14,681 bases of DNA from an uncultured bacterium (GTDB lineage Bacteria; Bacillota; Clostridia; Lachnospirales; Lachnospiraceae), in NCBI GenBank assembly GCA_946543095.1, contig CAMNLO010000008.1, positions 1 through 14,681 of the forward strand, given 5' to 3'. Position 1 is the stretch's first letter. The number at the start of each line of letters is the position of its first letter. Below the pieces are notes generated by a model. That model saw nothing but the letters and a program-made list of their open reading frames with translations. It was not told the origin of the DNA and ran no database searches. A program made the translations under genes and the position numbers. Positions 1 to 7,580 of the stretch are shown here, in pieces.

Positions 1-2
1 TC

Positions 3-677
3 TGGGTGTCCGTCGGGCTCATTGTGATCTGCATGATGGCGCTGATCATCGCCGTGATCACCTCTGCTCAGATCAAGCAGTACAAGGAGCGTCACGAAAG
101 GGATAATGAGATCATCAACGAAGCCATCGAGACCTTCACGGGCTTCATCGATGCCAAGGATCCCTACACCAACGGCCATTCCAAGCGGGTGGCCCTGTAT
201 ACGAGAAAGATCGCCGAGGCAATGGGTTATGAAGGGGAGGAGCTGGATCGGATCTATTATGTGGCCCTGCTCCATGACTGCGGCAAGATCGGGGTTCCGG
301 ACAGTATCCTGGGAAAGCCGGGGCGTCTTACGGATGAGGAATTCAAGGTGATCAAATCCCATACGGTCCGGGGAGGGGAGATCCTGAAGGCCTTTAAAAG
401 CCTTGAAAATGTGGGGGAAGGTGCTTTGTACCACCACGAGAAATACAATGGAAAGGGCTATCCGGAGGGAAGATCCGGAAAGCATATTCCACTGATCGCC
501 AGGATGATCTGCGTGGCGGATTCCTATGACGCCATGAATTCCGACCGCTGCTACCGCAAACGGCTTTCGAAGGAGCAGATCATGGCTGAGCTGGAAAAGG
601 AGAAGGGACAGCAGTTCGACCCGGAGATCACGGATATCGCCCTCCGCCTGATCAGGGAGAACCAGCTGGAGGCCTGA
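3..677 (+). CDS. HD-GYP domain c-di-GMP phosphodiesterase, 3' part (N-terminus outside window)
   Basis: This is the C-terminal part of a membrane-anchored HD-GYP protein, a family that hydrolyses cyclic di-GMP with a bound metal centre. The frame is open back to the first bases, so the true start lies upstream; the GTG at 6 is probably internal. Counting from that GTG, residues 3-20 form a hydrophobic membrane segment, so an extracytoplasmic or membrane sensor region probably precedes it. A short linker (about 21-40) leads into the HD-GYP domain (about 41-220). Visible metal or catalytic residues are His58, the HD pair His90-Asp91, Lys94, His119, His143-His144, the GYP motif at 151-153 in an HHExxxGxGYP context, and Asp172. 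All expected positions are present, so the enzyme should be active. It ends 41 bases before a lipoprotein gene on the same strand, which suggests an operon. Family assignment is firm; the stimulus is unknown. Confidence 0.92.
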   Translation, partial: WVSVGLIVICMMALIIAVITSAQIKQYKERHERDNEIINEAIETFTGFIDAKDPYTNGHSKRVALYTRKIAEAMGYEGEELDRIYYVALLHDCGKIGVPDSILGKPGRLTDEEFKVIKSHTVRGGEILKAFKSLENVGEGALYHHEKYNGKGYPEGRSGKHIPLIARMICVADSYDAMNSDRCYRKRLSKEQIMAELEKEKGQQFDPEITDIALRLIRENQLEA

Positions 678-718
678 TCTGGAAGGCAGAGTCCGCCATT
701 GAGAATGGGGAGGAGTCA

Positions 719-1999
719 ATGAAAAAGAAAGCGTTGAGCATTCTGCTTGTCCTGCTTTTATCTGTGGTTTCCACAGCCTGCGGAGGGTTAAAGGAAGCGG
801 CGAAGGCCAGGGGGCCCAGGGAGGAGAAGTCTGTGGAAACTCCTGTCGAAAAGCCGGTGGTGGAGGAAGTGTTTCCGGAAGAAACGGAGCCTTTTCACAT
901 CGGTCTTGTCACCAGCTCCAGAGCCCAGTCCGAGGATGACAGACGGGGAGCCGAGGAATTCCAGAGAAGCTTCGGGGCTGGCAGAGTGACGCTGGCCACC
1001 TACCCGGACAATTTTTCCGAAGCCCCCGAAGAGACCATCGAGATCATCCTGAAGATGGCTGAGGATCCCGAAATGAAAGCGATCATCGTGAATCAGGGAG
1101 TGGACGGGACCGCTGAGGCATTCCGCAGGGTCAAGGAGAAGAGACCGGATATCCTCTGCATTGCGGGGCAGCCCCATGAGGCCTTTTCCGAGATCAACGC
1201 GGCGGCGGATCTTGTGGTCTTGAGTGATTTTGTGGCCAGAGGCTATCTGATGATCAAAACAGCCCATGATCTGGGCTGCCATACCTTTGTGCATATCTCT
1301 TTCCCCAGACATCTTTCCCACGATACCATATCCAGACGCCTTGCCGTCATGCAGGCAGCCTGTGAGGAATTCGGCATGGAGTTCGTGATGGAGACGGCAC
1401 CGGACCCCACCACGGAGGTGGGCGTTTCGGGAGCCCAGAGGTTCATCCTCCAGGCAGTGCCGGAGTGGATCAAAAAGTACGGGAAGGACACCGCCTTTTT
1501 CTGCACCAATGATGCCCATACGGAGCCGCTCATCAGGAAGCTGATCGAATGCGGAGGGTATTTTATCGAGGCAGATCTTCCCTCTCCCCTCATGGGGTAT
1601 CCGGGGGCCCTGGGACTGGATCTTTCCGATGACACAGGGGATTTCGGAAGGATCATCGCCCATGTGGAGGCGGCACTGGTGGAGCAGGGAGGCGCCGGAA
1701 GATTCGGGACCTGGACTTCCTCCTACGGCTACAGCCTGTCCTCTGCCCTGGCGGAGCATGCCGCCAATGTGATCGATCATAAAAGCGAGCTGACGGATAT
1801 CGACGATCTCTCCAGGGCCTTTAAGGTGTTCTCACCGGGAGCTGAATGGAACGGCTCCCACTACACGGATCCCAAAACCGGCACCCGGACCGACAACATG
1901 ATCTTAGTCTATCAGGACACCTATATCTTCGGAGATCCCGGACATTATATGGGGACCACGAAGGTGGAGATCCCGGAGAAATACTTCACCATCGACTGA
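719..1999 (+). CDS. DUF3798-type substrate-binding-like lipoprotein
   Basis: This is a predicted lipoprotein of 426 residues. It starts with a positively charged MKKK, a hydrophobic core, and a lipobox ending at Cys21 (STAC), so it should be lipid-anchored on the outer face of the cytoplasmic membrane. A charged, Glu/Pro-rich linker (about 25-57) precedes a globular domain that begins with an HIGLVTS strand and a QSEDDRRGAEEF stretch. That start and the overall pattern match my memory of DUF3798, an uncharacterised family with a periplasmic-binding-protein-like fold. The start at 719 is supported by GGAGGAG at 709-715. The gene lies 41 bases after the HD-GYP gene, so the pair is probably co-transcribed. 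It may present a small ligand to, or sense one for, that signalling protein, but this is inference and no ligand can be named. No obvious terminator follows; the converging gene on the other strand ends 68 bases on. Confidence 0.85.
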   Translation: MKKKALSILLVLLLSVVSTACGGLKEAAKARGPREEKSVETPVEKPVVEEVFPEETEPFHIGLVTSSRAQSEDDRRGAEEFQRSFGAGRVTLATYPDNFSEAPEETIEIILKMAEDPEMKAIIVNQGVDGTAEAFRRVKEKRPDILCIAGQPHEAFSEINAAADLVVLSDFVARGYLMIKTAHDLGCHTFVHISFPRHLSHDTISRRLAVMQAACEEFGMEFVMETAPDPTTEVGVSGAQRFILQAVPEWIKKYGKDTAFFCTNDAHTEPLIRKLIECGGYFIEADLPSPLMGYPGALGLDLSDDTGDFGRIIAHVEAALVEQGGAGRFGTWTSSYGYSLSSALAEHAANVIDHKSELTDIDDLSRAFKVFSPGAEWNGSHYTDPKTGTRTDNMILVYQDTYIFGDPGHYMGTTKVEIPEKYFTID

Positions 2000-2067
2000 T
2001 CCTTTTACAGCAATGATCGAAAAAGCTTCCCGGATATTATTGCGTGGGTGCGTTTCCGGATGAAACC

Positions 2068-5000
2068 CTAGGACAGCTCCGACTGGCTTAAGGCTTCCTT
2101 TGCCCTCTTGTACACTGCCTCCACCGACTTGTCATCATGGAACTGGCTCATGCAGGAGAGGACCGTCAGCACCTCCGCTCCGGGAGATGCATGATTGCTT
2201 TCATATAAGATCTCGATGAGATCCTGCATATTCTCATGATCCGCATCCCTGGAGAGCACCGCAAAGCCCAGCTCGCTCATCCGGAATACGGGGCTGTGGC
2301 GGAAGATCTGGCAGATCCTGCGGCAGCCAAGCCTGATCAGTTCATCCTTTTCCTCTCCCGCAGCCTCGTCCTTCAGCTTCAGGGAAAGGGCCACCACGCT
2401 GAAGGGTGGTGCCGCGTGATCCTTGATCAGACGGTTCAGCTCCTCCGTCATATCCGCAAAGGCGTTCTGGTTTTTCACCCCTGTCAGCACATCAATATTG
2501 GCCCGGTTTCTGGCCACGGAGAGATTATGGGCGTATTCCTGCTCCCGCTTCACCTGCTCGTCCACATCGCTGACGCCGAAGATGAGGCGATCCCGTCCCT
2601 CTTCATTCACCAAAGCGGCTCTTAAGCAGACATAACGGGGTTCTCCGAAGATCATCAGGCGATAGCTGATGGAATAGACCTGGCCCTGCATGACCTGCTT
2701 CATCACCGCCTCTTTGCTGAAATGCTTCTGGAACATGGCCAGGTCATCCGGATGGAGCACCGAGGGCACCTCTTTCGCGGAATCCCCGAAGAAATCCGTT
2801 CCCGAAAGGGAGACCCCGAGGCTTTCGAAATCCTGGGTGGAATTGAAGATATAGTAATGACCGGTGGCCGGATCCACGGAATAGAAGCTGATGAATTCGC
2901 CGGAGAGGGCTGTCATCCTGGAGAAGATCAGCTTTTCCTCCTTGATCCGCTCCATGGTTTCCCGCTGCTTCATCTGGGCGTTCACATTATTGACGCCGAT
3001 GATGATCCGGTCCTTGTGATTTCCGATATAGATGGCCTTCATCTGCACATATTCCGGCCTGCCGTTCACATAGAGCCGGTAGGTGGCGGTGAAGGCACCG
3101 TGGTCATCAATAGATTTCACCACGTTTTCTTTGGTAAAGGCGCTGATAAAGCCCATTCTGTCATCTTCATACAGGAGGGTTCCCGCATCCTTCCTGGCTT
3201 TGGCGAAGAAATTCTTTCCCCGGGTCTCCACGGCAATATCCTCATTTCTGGCATCGGGATAATACAGGATATAATCCTCGGTTTCCAGATTCACATGGAA
3301 GATATCCACGTAGTCGGCGGAAAGGGCATGGGCCACATTGGCGTAGGTCAAAGCATCCTCGGAGCGCTTTTCCTCCGTGATCCCAAGGATGATGACCAGA
3401 AGTGCAGTCTTGCCGTTTACGGGGTTTGCGGCGATCCGGCGGATCAGGATATTGCTGATCTTTCCGTCCCGCAGCTTTTCGGTGGTAAGAAGCTGTTTTC
3501 CGTCCTTTGCGCACTGGATGAGCTTGCGCAAGAGGGATGCGGCGGGAGAACGCTTCAATTCGTTTACATCCGTGGTCACATTCACCGGCGGAACGTTGAA
3601 ATGATTATTGATGTACTGTCTGTAGGACTGGTTGGCCCTGGTGATCAGAAGCTCCTTCTCCCCAAGCTCCACGATGGCCATGGGCATGGTGTTGAAATAA
3701 TCTGTCAGATCCGCCTCTTCTTTTACGGAGAGGGAGAGATCATAGAGGTTCACCTTCCCGATGGCGGAATAGTATTCAGATTCCGCAGGGTTCTCAAAGC
3801 CGATGCCTTCCCCCTCCCGGTAGCGCCTTAAGATCTCCGTCAGCGGAACGGGCTTGCTGTAATAATAGCCCTGGAGCCGGGTGCAGCCGATCTCTTTTAA
3901 AAACTCGGCCTGTTCGGCTGTTTCCACCCCTTCGACCACGGTTTCGATCCCCAGGGAAGCGGCCATTTTGACAAGGCTGCTGATGATCACGCCGCTGGCC
4001 TTGTTTTTTTCGTACTGGCGGATGAACTGCATGTCCAGCTTGATGGCGTCAAAGGGAATCTCCTGCAGGATCTCGGGAGAGGAATAGCCGCTGCCGTAAT
4101 CGTCCATCCAGACGCGAAAACCCAGCCTGTGGAAACGGTCCACCTGCTTTTTGATATAGGCAAGGTCTTTCGCCACGGTGCTCTCGGTGATCTCAATGGT
4201 CAAAAGCTCATGCCTGACTCCTGCGGCATCCGCCTGTTTCCGGATCTCTTCCACGATATCACAGGCTTCGAAGTCCGAGCGGGAGATATTGATGGAGGAG
4301 GGGACGATGTAGAGCCCTTCTTCCTCCATGGTTTTCATTTTTTGAAGGATCTGCTCCACAATGCTCAGATCCAGCTTATAGATCAGCCCCGCCTGTTCCA
4401 GAACGGGGATGAAATCCCCAGGGGATAAAAAGCCCCTGACAGGATCGATCCATCTGGCCAGGGCCTCCTCGTCGCAGACTCTTCCGTTGGCGGAGCGGAT
4501 AATGGGCTGATGATATGCCTGGATCCATCCCTCTCGGATGGCCTTGTCCAGATTGTCCAGGAGATACTGCCTGTGTTCCGTCTCCTGCAGCATTTCCTCC
4601 CGGAAATAGGAGAAGCCGCTGTAGGATTTTTTCCGGTCTCCGTCGGCAGCCATTTTAGCTCTGTCACAGGCAATGCCGATGCCGATCTCCTCCGCGGTCC
4701 CCAGATAGATCCCCACCCGTACCGGAAGGTTTTTGCCGTTGTTCATGGTCCGGCATTCCGAAAGAAGGGTGTTCAGCCGTTCCTCAAGATCCTTATTGTT
4801 CGTATATACAGCAAAGCGGTCGCCGCCGATGCGGCAGCAGTTGTTATCGGAGAAATGACGGATCAGAACCTTTGACATGGCAATGATCAGCCGGTCCCCC
4901 TCGGCAAAGCCGTAGCGGAGGTTGAACTGCTTCATGCCGTTGAAATCGAAGTAGAGGATGACGGGCTGTTCGCCTTTTTCCAGCAGCTTCCCGCGTCCGG

Positions 5001-5514
5001 CGTCTGCCAGCTCAAAGAAATGGTTCAGCCCCGGAAGGCCGGTTAACGGATCGTAGGAGCCTCTGAGCTCCTGGAAGCCCCTCTGCATTTCTGCGGAAAG
5101 AGTTTTATCGGGGCTCTTTTCGGAGCCCTCGATGTAGCGGCCCTCATCCGCATAGGAGATGACGGCCAGTCGGACACCGGTGTCGGTGTAGGTGTGCTTT
5201 CCCCGGGACCGGATCAGCCTGTACTCACCTTTCACCAGGACCCGGTAGAGCACATTGTATTCCCCTCCCTCTCTGGCAAAGCGTACCGCCTCATCCTCCA
5301 CCCTGGCGATGTCCTCCGGGTGGGTGATGTGGTACATGTCATTGTCCATCAGGTTATAGGCTTCCTTCCGGTCCGTGTAGCCGAAGAGATCCAGAAAGCC
5401 CTGGGAGAGGGCGATGGTCACCACACGATGGTCAATGAACTGATAGATGGCAAAGGAAAGACAGCTGTTTTCGATCAGCCTGAATTCCGCGTCACTGTAC
5501 CGGTATCGTTCCAT
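2068..5514 (-). CDS. PAS/GGDEF/EAL multidomain c-di-GMP phosphodiesterase with degenerate GGDEF domains
   Basis: This is a large soluble sensor protein of 1148 residues with no membrane segment. Domains in order are a PAS-like domain (about 10-122), GGDEF (150-305), EAL (320-565), three PAS-like domains (605-713, 721-845, 855-985) and a GGDEF-like domain (1003-1135). The EAL domain retains Glu350 of the EAL motif, Asn409, Glu441, Asp471-Asp472, Lys492, Glu528 and Gln548, so it should hydrolyse c-di-GMP to pGpG. The first GGDEF reads GGDRF (230-234), lacking the acidic fourth position. The second has MSELGF (1079-1084) in its place. Neither is likely to make c-di-GMP; the first may still bind GTP as a regulator. 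I chose the ATG at 5514 over the one at 5529. GGAGGA lies 7 bases before the inner ATG, whereas the outer ATG has no ribosome binding site and sits almost at the predicted transcription start. The gene converges on the lipoprotein gene and diverges from the aldolase gene. Confidence 0.9.
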   Translation of the reverse strand: MERYRYSDAEFRLIENSCLSFAIYQFIDHRVVTIALSQGFLDLFGYTDRKEAYNLMDNDMYHITHPEDIARVEDEAVRFAREGGEYNVLYRVLVKGEYRLIRSRGKHTYTDTGVRLAVISYADEGRYIEGSEKSPDKTLSAEMQRGFQELRGSYDPLTGLPGLNHFFELADAGRGKLLEKGEQPVILYFDFNGMKQFNLRYGFAEGDRLIIAMSKVLIRHFSDNNCCRIGGDRFAVYTNNKDLEERLNTLLSECRTMNNGKNLPVRVGIYLGTAEEIGIGIACDRAKMAADGDRKKSYSGFSYFREEMLQETEHRQYLLDNLDKAIREGWIQAYHQPIIRSANGRVCDEEALARWIDPVRGFLSPGDFIPVLEQAGLIYKLDLSIVEQILQKMKTMEEEGLYIVPSSINISRSDFEACDIVEEIRKQADAAGVRHELLTIEITESTVAKDLAYIKKQVDRFHRLGFRVWMDDYGSGYSSPEILQEIPFDAIKLDMQFIRQYEKNKASGVIISSLVKMAASLGIETVVEGVETAEQAEFLKEIGCTRLQGYYYSKPVPLTEILRRYREGEGIGFENPAESEYYSAIGKVNLYDLSLSVKEEADLTDYFNTMPMAIVELGEKELLITRANQSYRQYINNHFNVPPVNVTTDVNELKRSPAASLLRKLIQCAKDGKQLLTTEKLRDGKISNILIRRIAANPVNGKTALLVIILGITEEKRSEDALTYANVAHALSADYVDIFHVNLETEDYILYYPDARNEDIAVETRGKNFFAKARKDAGTLLYEDDRMGFISAFTKENVVKSIDDHGAFTATYRLYVNGRPEYVQMKAIYIGNHKDRIIIGVNNVNAQMKQRETMERIKEEKLIFSRMTALSGEFISFYSVDPATGHYYIFNSTQDFESLGVSLSGTDFFGDSAKEVPSVLHPDDLAMFQKHFSKEAVMKQVMQGQVYSISYRLMIFGEPRYVCLRAALVNEEGRDRLIFGVSDVDEQVKREQEYAHNLSVARNRANIDVLTGVKNQNAFADMTEELNRLIKDHAAPPFSVVALSLKLKDEAAGEEKDELIRLGCRRICQIFRHSPVFRMSELGFAVLSRDADHENMQDLIEILYESNHASPGAEVLTVLSCMSQFHDDKSVEAVYKRAKEALSQSELS

Positions 5515-5537
5515 CTGGGAATCCTCCATTTGAAACG

Positions 5538-5546
5538 ATTATATCA
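5538..5546 (-). promoter_or_regulatory. Extended -10 promoter element for the leftward PAS/GGDEF/EAL gene
   Basis: On the minus strand the sequence reads TGATATAAT, a perfect TATAAT preceded by the TG of an extended -10 element. No good -35 hexamer is seen 17 bases upstream, which is tolerated at extended -10 promoters. Transcription would begin near 5531, giving a leader of about 17 bases that carries the GGAGGA site in front of the ATG at 5514. This is a sequence match only. Confidence 0.6.
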
Positions 5547-5584
5547 TAAAGCACAGGCTTGTTTCATCTTTTTCTTTTGTTTGG

Positions 5585-5613
5585 TTGACTATTTTATAGG
5601 GGAGTGCTATTTT
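5585..5613 (+). promoter_or_regulatory. Housekeeping-sigma-type promoter for the aldolase and ion-translocation genes
   Basis: TTGACT (5585-5590) and TATTTT (5608-5613) are separated by exactly 17 bases, matching the vegetative sigma factor consensus at 5 of 6 and 4 of 6 positions. Transcription would start near 5620. The leader would contain a short imperfect hairpin, GGTTTTCC-TCCT-GGAAACC (5622-5640), with no obvious role. This is the only promoter-like site I see before the long rightward gene string, and it lies back to back with the leftward promoter. Confidence 0.55.
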
Positions 5614-5669
5614 GAGGGACAGGTTTTCCTCCTGGAAACCGAATGGAAAGAGAAAGGTACTGTTTTAGT

Positions 5670-6701
5670 ATGGATCAGCTTTATTTTTCCTCCGATTATA
5701 TGGAGGGTGCCCATCCGAAGCTGATGGAGCGTCTGATGGAGACAAATCTGGAAAAGACCGCGGGCTACGGGACCGATCCCTTCTGCGAAGCCGCAGGGGA
5801 AAAGATCCGGGAAGCCTGCAATGCCCCCGAGGCGGATGTGTTTTTCCTGGCGGGAGGCACCCAGACAAACCGTGTGGTGATCGATTGCCTGCTGATGCCT
5901 TATCAGGGGGTGATGGCAGCGGAAACGGGCCATATCAGCGTCCACGAGGCGGGGGCCATCGAGCAGGGAGGCCACAAGGTGCTGCAGATCCCTCAGAAAA
6001 ACGGGAAGGTCAGCGTATCCGGTGTGGAAGAATGCATCCTGGCCTATCTGCGGGATGACAACAGAGAGCATATGGTGATGCCCGGCATGCTCTATCTCTC
6101 CCAGCCCACGGAATACGGGACGCTGTACACTCTGGAGGAGATCAGGGCGCTCAGTGCTCTTTGCCGGAAGCATGCTGTGGCGCTGTATGTGGACGGGGCA
6201 AGGCTTGCCTACGCATTGGCGGCCCCGGAAAATGACGTGACCCTTAAGGATCTGGCGTCGTACTGCGATGTCTTCTATATCGGCGGCACCAAATGCGGTG
6301 CTCTGTTCGGAGAGGCGGTGGTGTTTCCCGAAAGAAACCGGGTGCCCCATTTCTTTTCCATGGTGAAGCAGCATGGGGCACTGATGGCCAAGGGCCGTAT
6401 CCTCGGCCTGATGTTCGACACCCTGTTTACCGATGATCTGTACAGAAAGATCGGGGAGAACGGGATCAGAAGGGCCGCAAGGCTGAGGGAGGCCCTGCGG
6501 GAAAAAGGATACCGGCTTTTGTTTGATTCTCCCACCAATCAGATCTTTGTGGAGATGACACAGGAGAAGAGAAGGAAGCTGGAGGAGCGGGTGGTCATGG
6601 GATTCATGGAAAACCTGCCGGAGGAGCGGGTGATCATGCGCTTCTGCACCGGCTTTGCCACCACTGAGGAAGAAGTGGAGCAGCTGATCGCGCTGCTGTA
6701 A
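5670..6701 (+). CDS. Low-specificity L-threonine aldolase-like PLP enzyme (beta-eliminating lyase family)
   Basis: This is a fold-type I pyridoxal-phosphate enzyme of 343 residues, close to the usual length for low-specificity threonine aldolases, which cleave L-threonine or allo-threonine to glycine and acetaldehyde. Family features are an N-terminal SSDYMEGAHP stretch, AGGTQTN (61-67) for cofactor phosphate, His92 in a HISVHEAGAIE stretch where the PLP-stacking His is expected, Asp175 and Arg178 in VDGARL, and Lys208 in GGTKCG as the Schiff-base lysine. I prefer the ATG at 5670, which gives the N-terminus usual for the family and has AAAGG 12 bases upstream. The in-frame ATG at 5643 would add nine residues and has no clear ribosome binding site. 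It is first in the rightward string and ends 32 bases before the next gene. Related beta-eliminating lyases share the fold, so the exact substrate is not certain. Confidence 0.85.
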   Translation: MDQLYFSSDYMEGAHPKLMERLMETNLEKTAGYGTDPFCEAAGEKIREACNAPEADVFFLAGGTQTNRVVIDCLLMPYQGVMAAETGHISVHEAGAIEQGGHKVLQIPQKNGKVSVSGVEECILAYLRDDNREHMVMPGMLYLSQPTEYGTLYTLEEIRALSALCRKHAVALYVDGARLAYALAAPENDVTLKDLASYCDVFYIGGTKCGALFGEAVVFPERNRVPHFFSMVKQHGALMAKGRILGLMFDTLFTDDLYRKIGENGIRRAARLREALREKGYRLLFDSPTNQIFVEMTQEKRRKLEERVVMGFMENLPEERVIMRFCTGFATTEEEVEQLIALL

Positions 6702-6733
6702 TGCAAACAGGTAAGATTTAGAAAGGAATCAAC

Positions 6734-7120
6734 ATGGACAGAAAAGAAAGGGCGGTAGAATTCAAACACAATGCGCACAATTGCTGCCAGGCGGTGCTTC
6801 TGGCCTTTGCGGAGGAACTGAAAATGAGTGCGGATAAGCTAAACGCCCTGGGGGCGGCCTTCGGCGCCGGGACAGGCAATATGGAAGCCACCTGCGGGGC
6901 TTTGGTGGGGGCGGAGATGGTCCTTGGCATGAAGCAGTTTCAGGGGAAGCCTATTCTGGGGGCTGCAGCCCAGCTCCACAAGGAATTCTTTGATCTGTGC
7001 GGAGCATCCGTCTGCAAGGATCTGAAGGGCAGGGACACAGGCGTGGTGATCTGCCCCTGCGATGACTGCGTCAGAAACGCGGTTTTAGTCGCGGAAAAGA
7101 TGATCCTTCAGGGAGCATAA
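6734..7120 (+). CDS. C_GCAxxG_C_C family putative redox-active protein
   Basis: This is a small protein of 128 residues with eight cysteines: Cys17, 18, 54, 89, 94, 107, 109 and 112. It carries a CGALVG motif (54-59), which fits the CGAxxG signature of the C_GCAxxG_C_C family. That family is thought to be redox-active or cofactor-binding because its cysteines are conserved; no reaction is established. The C-terminal CPCxxC cluster could hold a metal or an iron-sulfur cluster, which is inference. The start is supported by AAAGGA 7 bases upstream. There is no export signal, so it should be cytoplasmic. It lies 32 bases after the aldolase gene and only 7 bases before mnhE, so it is very probably co-transcribed with the ion-translocation complex and might serve it as an accessory electron carrier. 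Confidence 0.85.
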   Translation: MDRKERAVEFKHNAHNCCQAVLLAFAEELKMSADKLNALGAAFGAGTGNMEATCGALVGAEMVLGMKQFQGKPILGAAAQLHKEFFDLCGASVCKDLKGRDTGVVICPCDDCVRNAVLVAEKMILQGA

Positions 7121-7127
7121 CGGAAGC

Positions 7128-7580
7128 ATGGCTGCGCTGCTTTTTGCCGTCTGGATCATAGTAAACGGAAGGATCACTCCGGAGATCCTGCTATTCGGTC
7201 TGCTCGTCACCGGGGGGATCCTTTTGTTTGCCCATCAGGCCCTTGGCTATTCCCTGGATACGGAGCTGAAAATGTACAGGAACCTTCCGGTGTTTCTCCT
7301 GTATGTCCCGAATCTGATCCTGGAGATCATAAAGTCTGCCCTTTCCGTGATCCGGATGATCCTTTCGTCAAAGGAGCCGGAGCCTGTGATCATAGAGTTT
7401 CATTCCGGGTTTTCCACCAGGCTGCAGAATGTTCTGCTGGCGGACTCCATCACTTTGACTCCCGGGACCATTACGGTGTTTTTGGAGGGGGACCGTTTTG
7501 TGGTCCACTGTCTCAGGCCGGAATATGCGGAAGGGATCGAAGATTCCTCCTTTGTCAGGCTTTTGAGGAAGATCCGGTGA
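7128..7580 (+). CDS. mnhE: Mrp/Mbh-type antiporter subunit E (MnhE/MbhA)
   Basis: This membrane protein of 150 residues matches the MnhE family, the E subunit of multisubunit Na+/H+ antiporters and of Mbh-type complexes. Hydrophobic segments occupy roughly residues 2-37 and 53-80. A soluble C-terminal half follows with the family's LLADSITLTPGT stretch (103-114). The subunit is needed for assembly in studied Mrp systems, but its own catalytic role is unclear. The start lies 7 bases after the preceding stop with only a weak GGAAG nearby, so translation may be coupled to the upstream gene. Its stop overlaps the start of mnhF by 4 bases. Confidence 0.9.
   Translation: MAALLFAVWIIVNGRITPEILLFGLLVTGGILLFAHQALGYSLDTELKMYRNLPVFLLYVPNLILEIIKSALSVIRMILSSKEPEPVIIEFHSGFSTRLQNVLLADSITLTPGTITVFLEGDRFVVHCLRPEYAEGIEDSSFVRLLRKIR

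Noticed and set aside
788..1780. Leftward open frame (330 codons) antisense to the lipoprotein gene
   Set aside because: No ribosome binding site or recognisable domain; the composition (Arg, His, Gly, Leu) is that of a shadow frame in GC-rich coding DNA.
2052..2066. Small perfect inverted repeat GTTTC-CGGAT-GAAAC between the converging genes
   Set aside because: The stem is only 5 bp and no T-run follows on either strand, so it cannot be supported as an intrinsic terminator. The rest of 2000-2067 shows nothing convincing.
2722..3831. Long rightward open frame (369 codons) antisense to the phosphodiesterase gene
   Set aside because: It lies wholly inside a gene with clear PAS and EAL domains. 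Its product shows no recognisable motif and has the His/Gly/Ile-rich composition of a reverse-frame shadow.
5607..6374. Leftward open frame (255 codons) antisense to the aldolase gene
   Set aside because: It covers the coding region of a well-supported PLP enzyme with all catalytic residues and shows no motif of its own.
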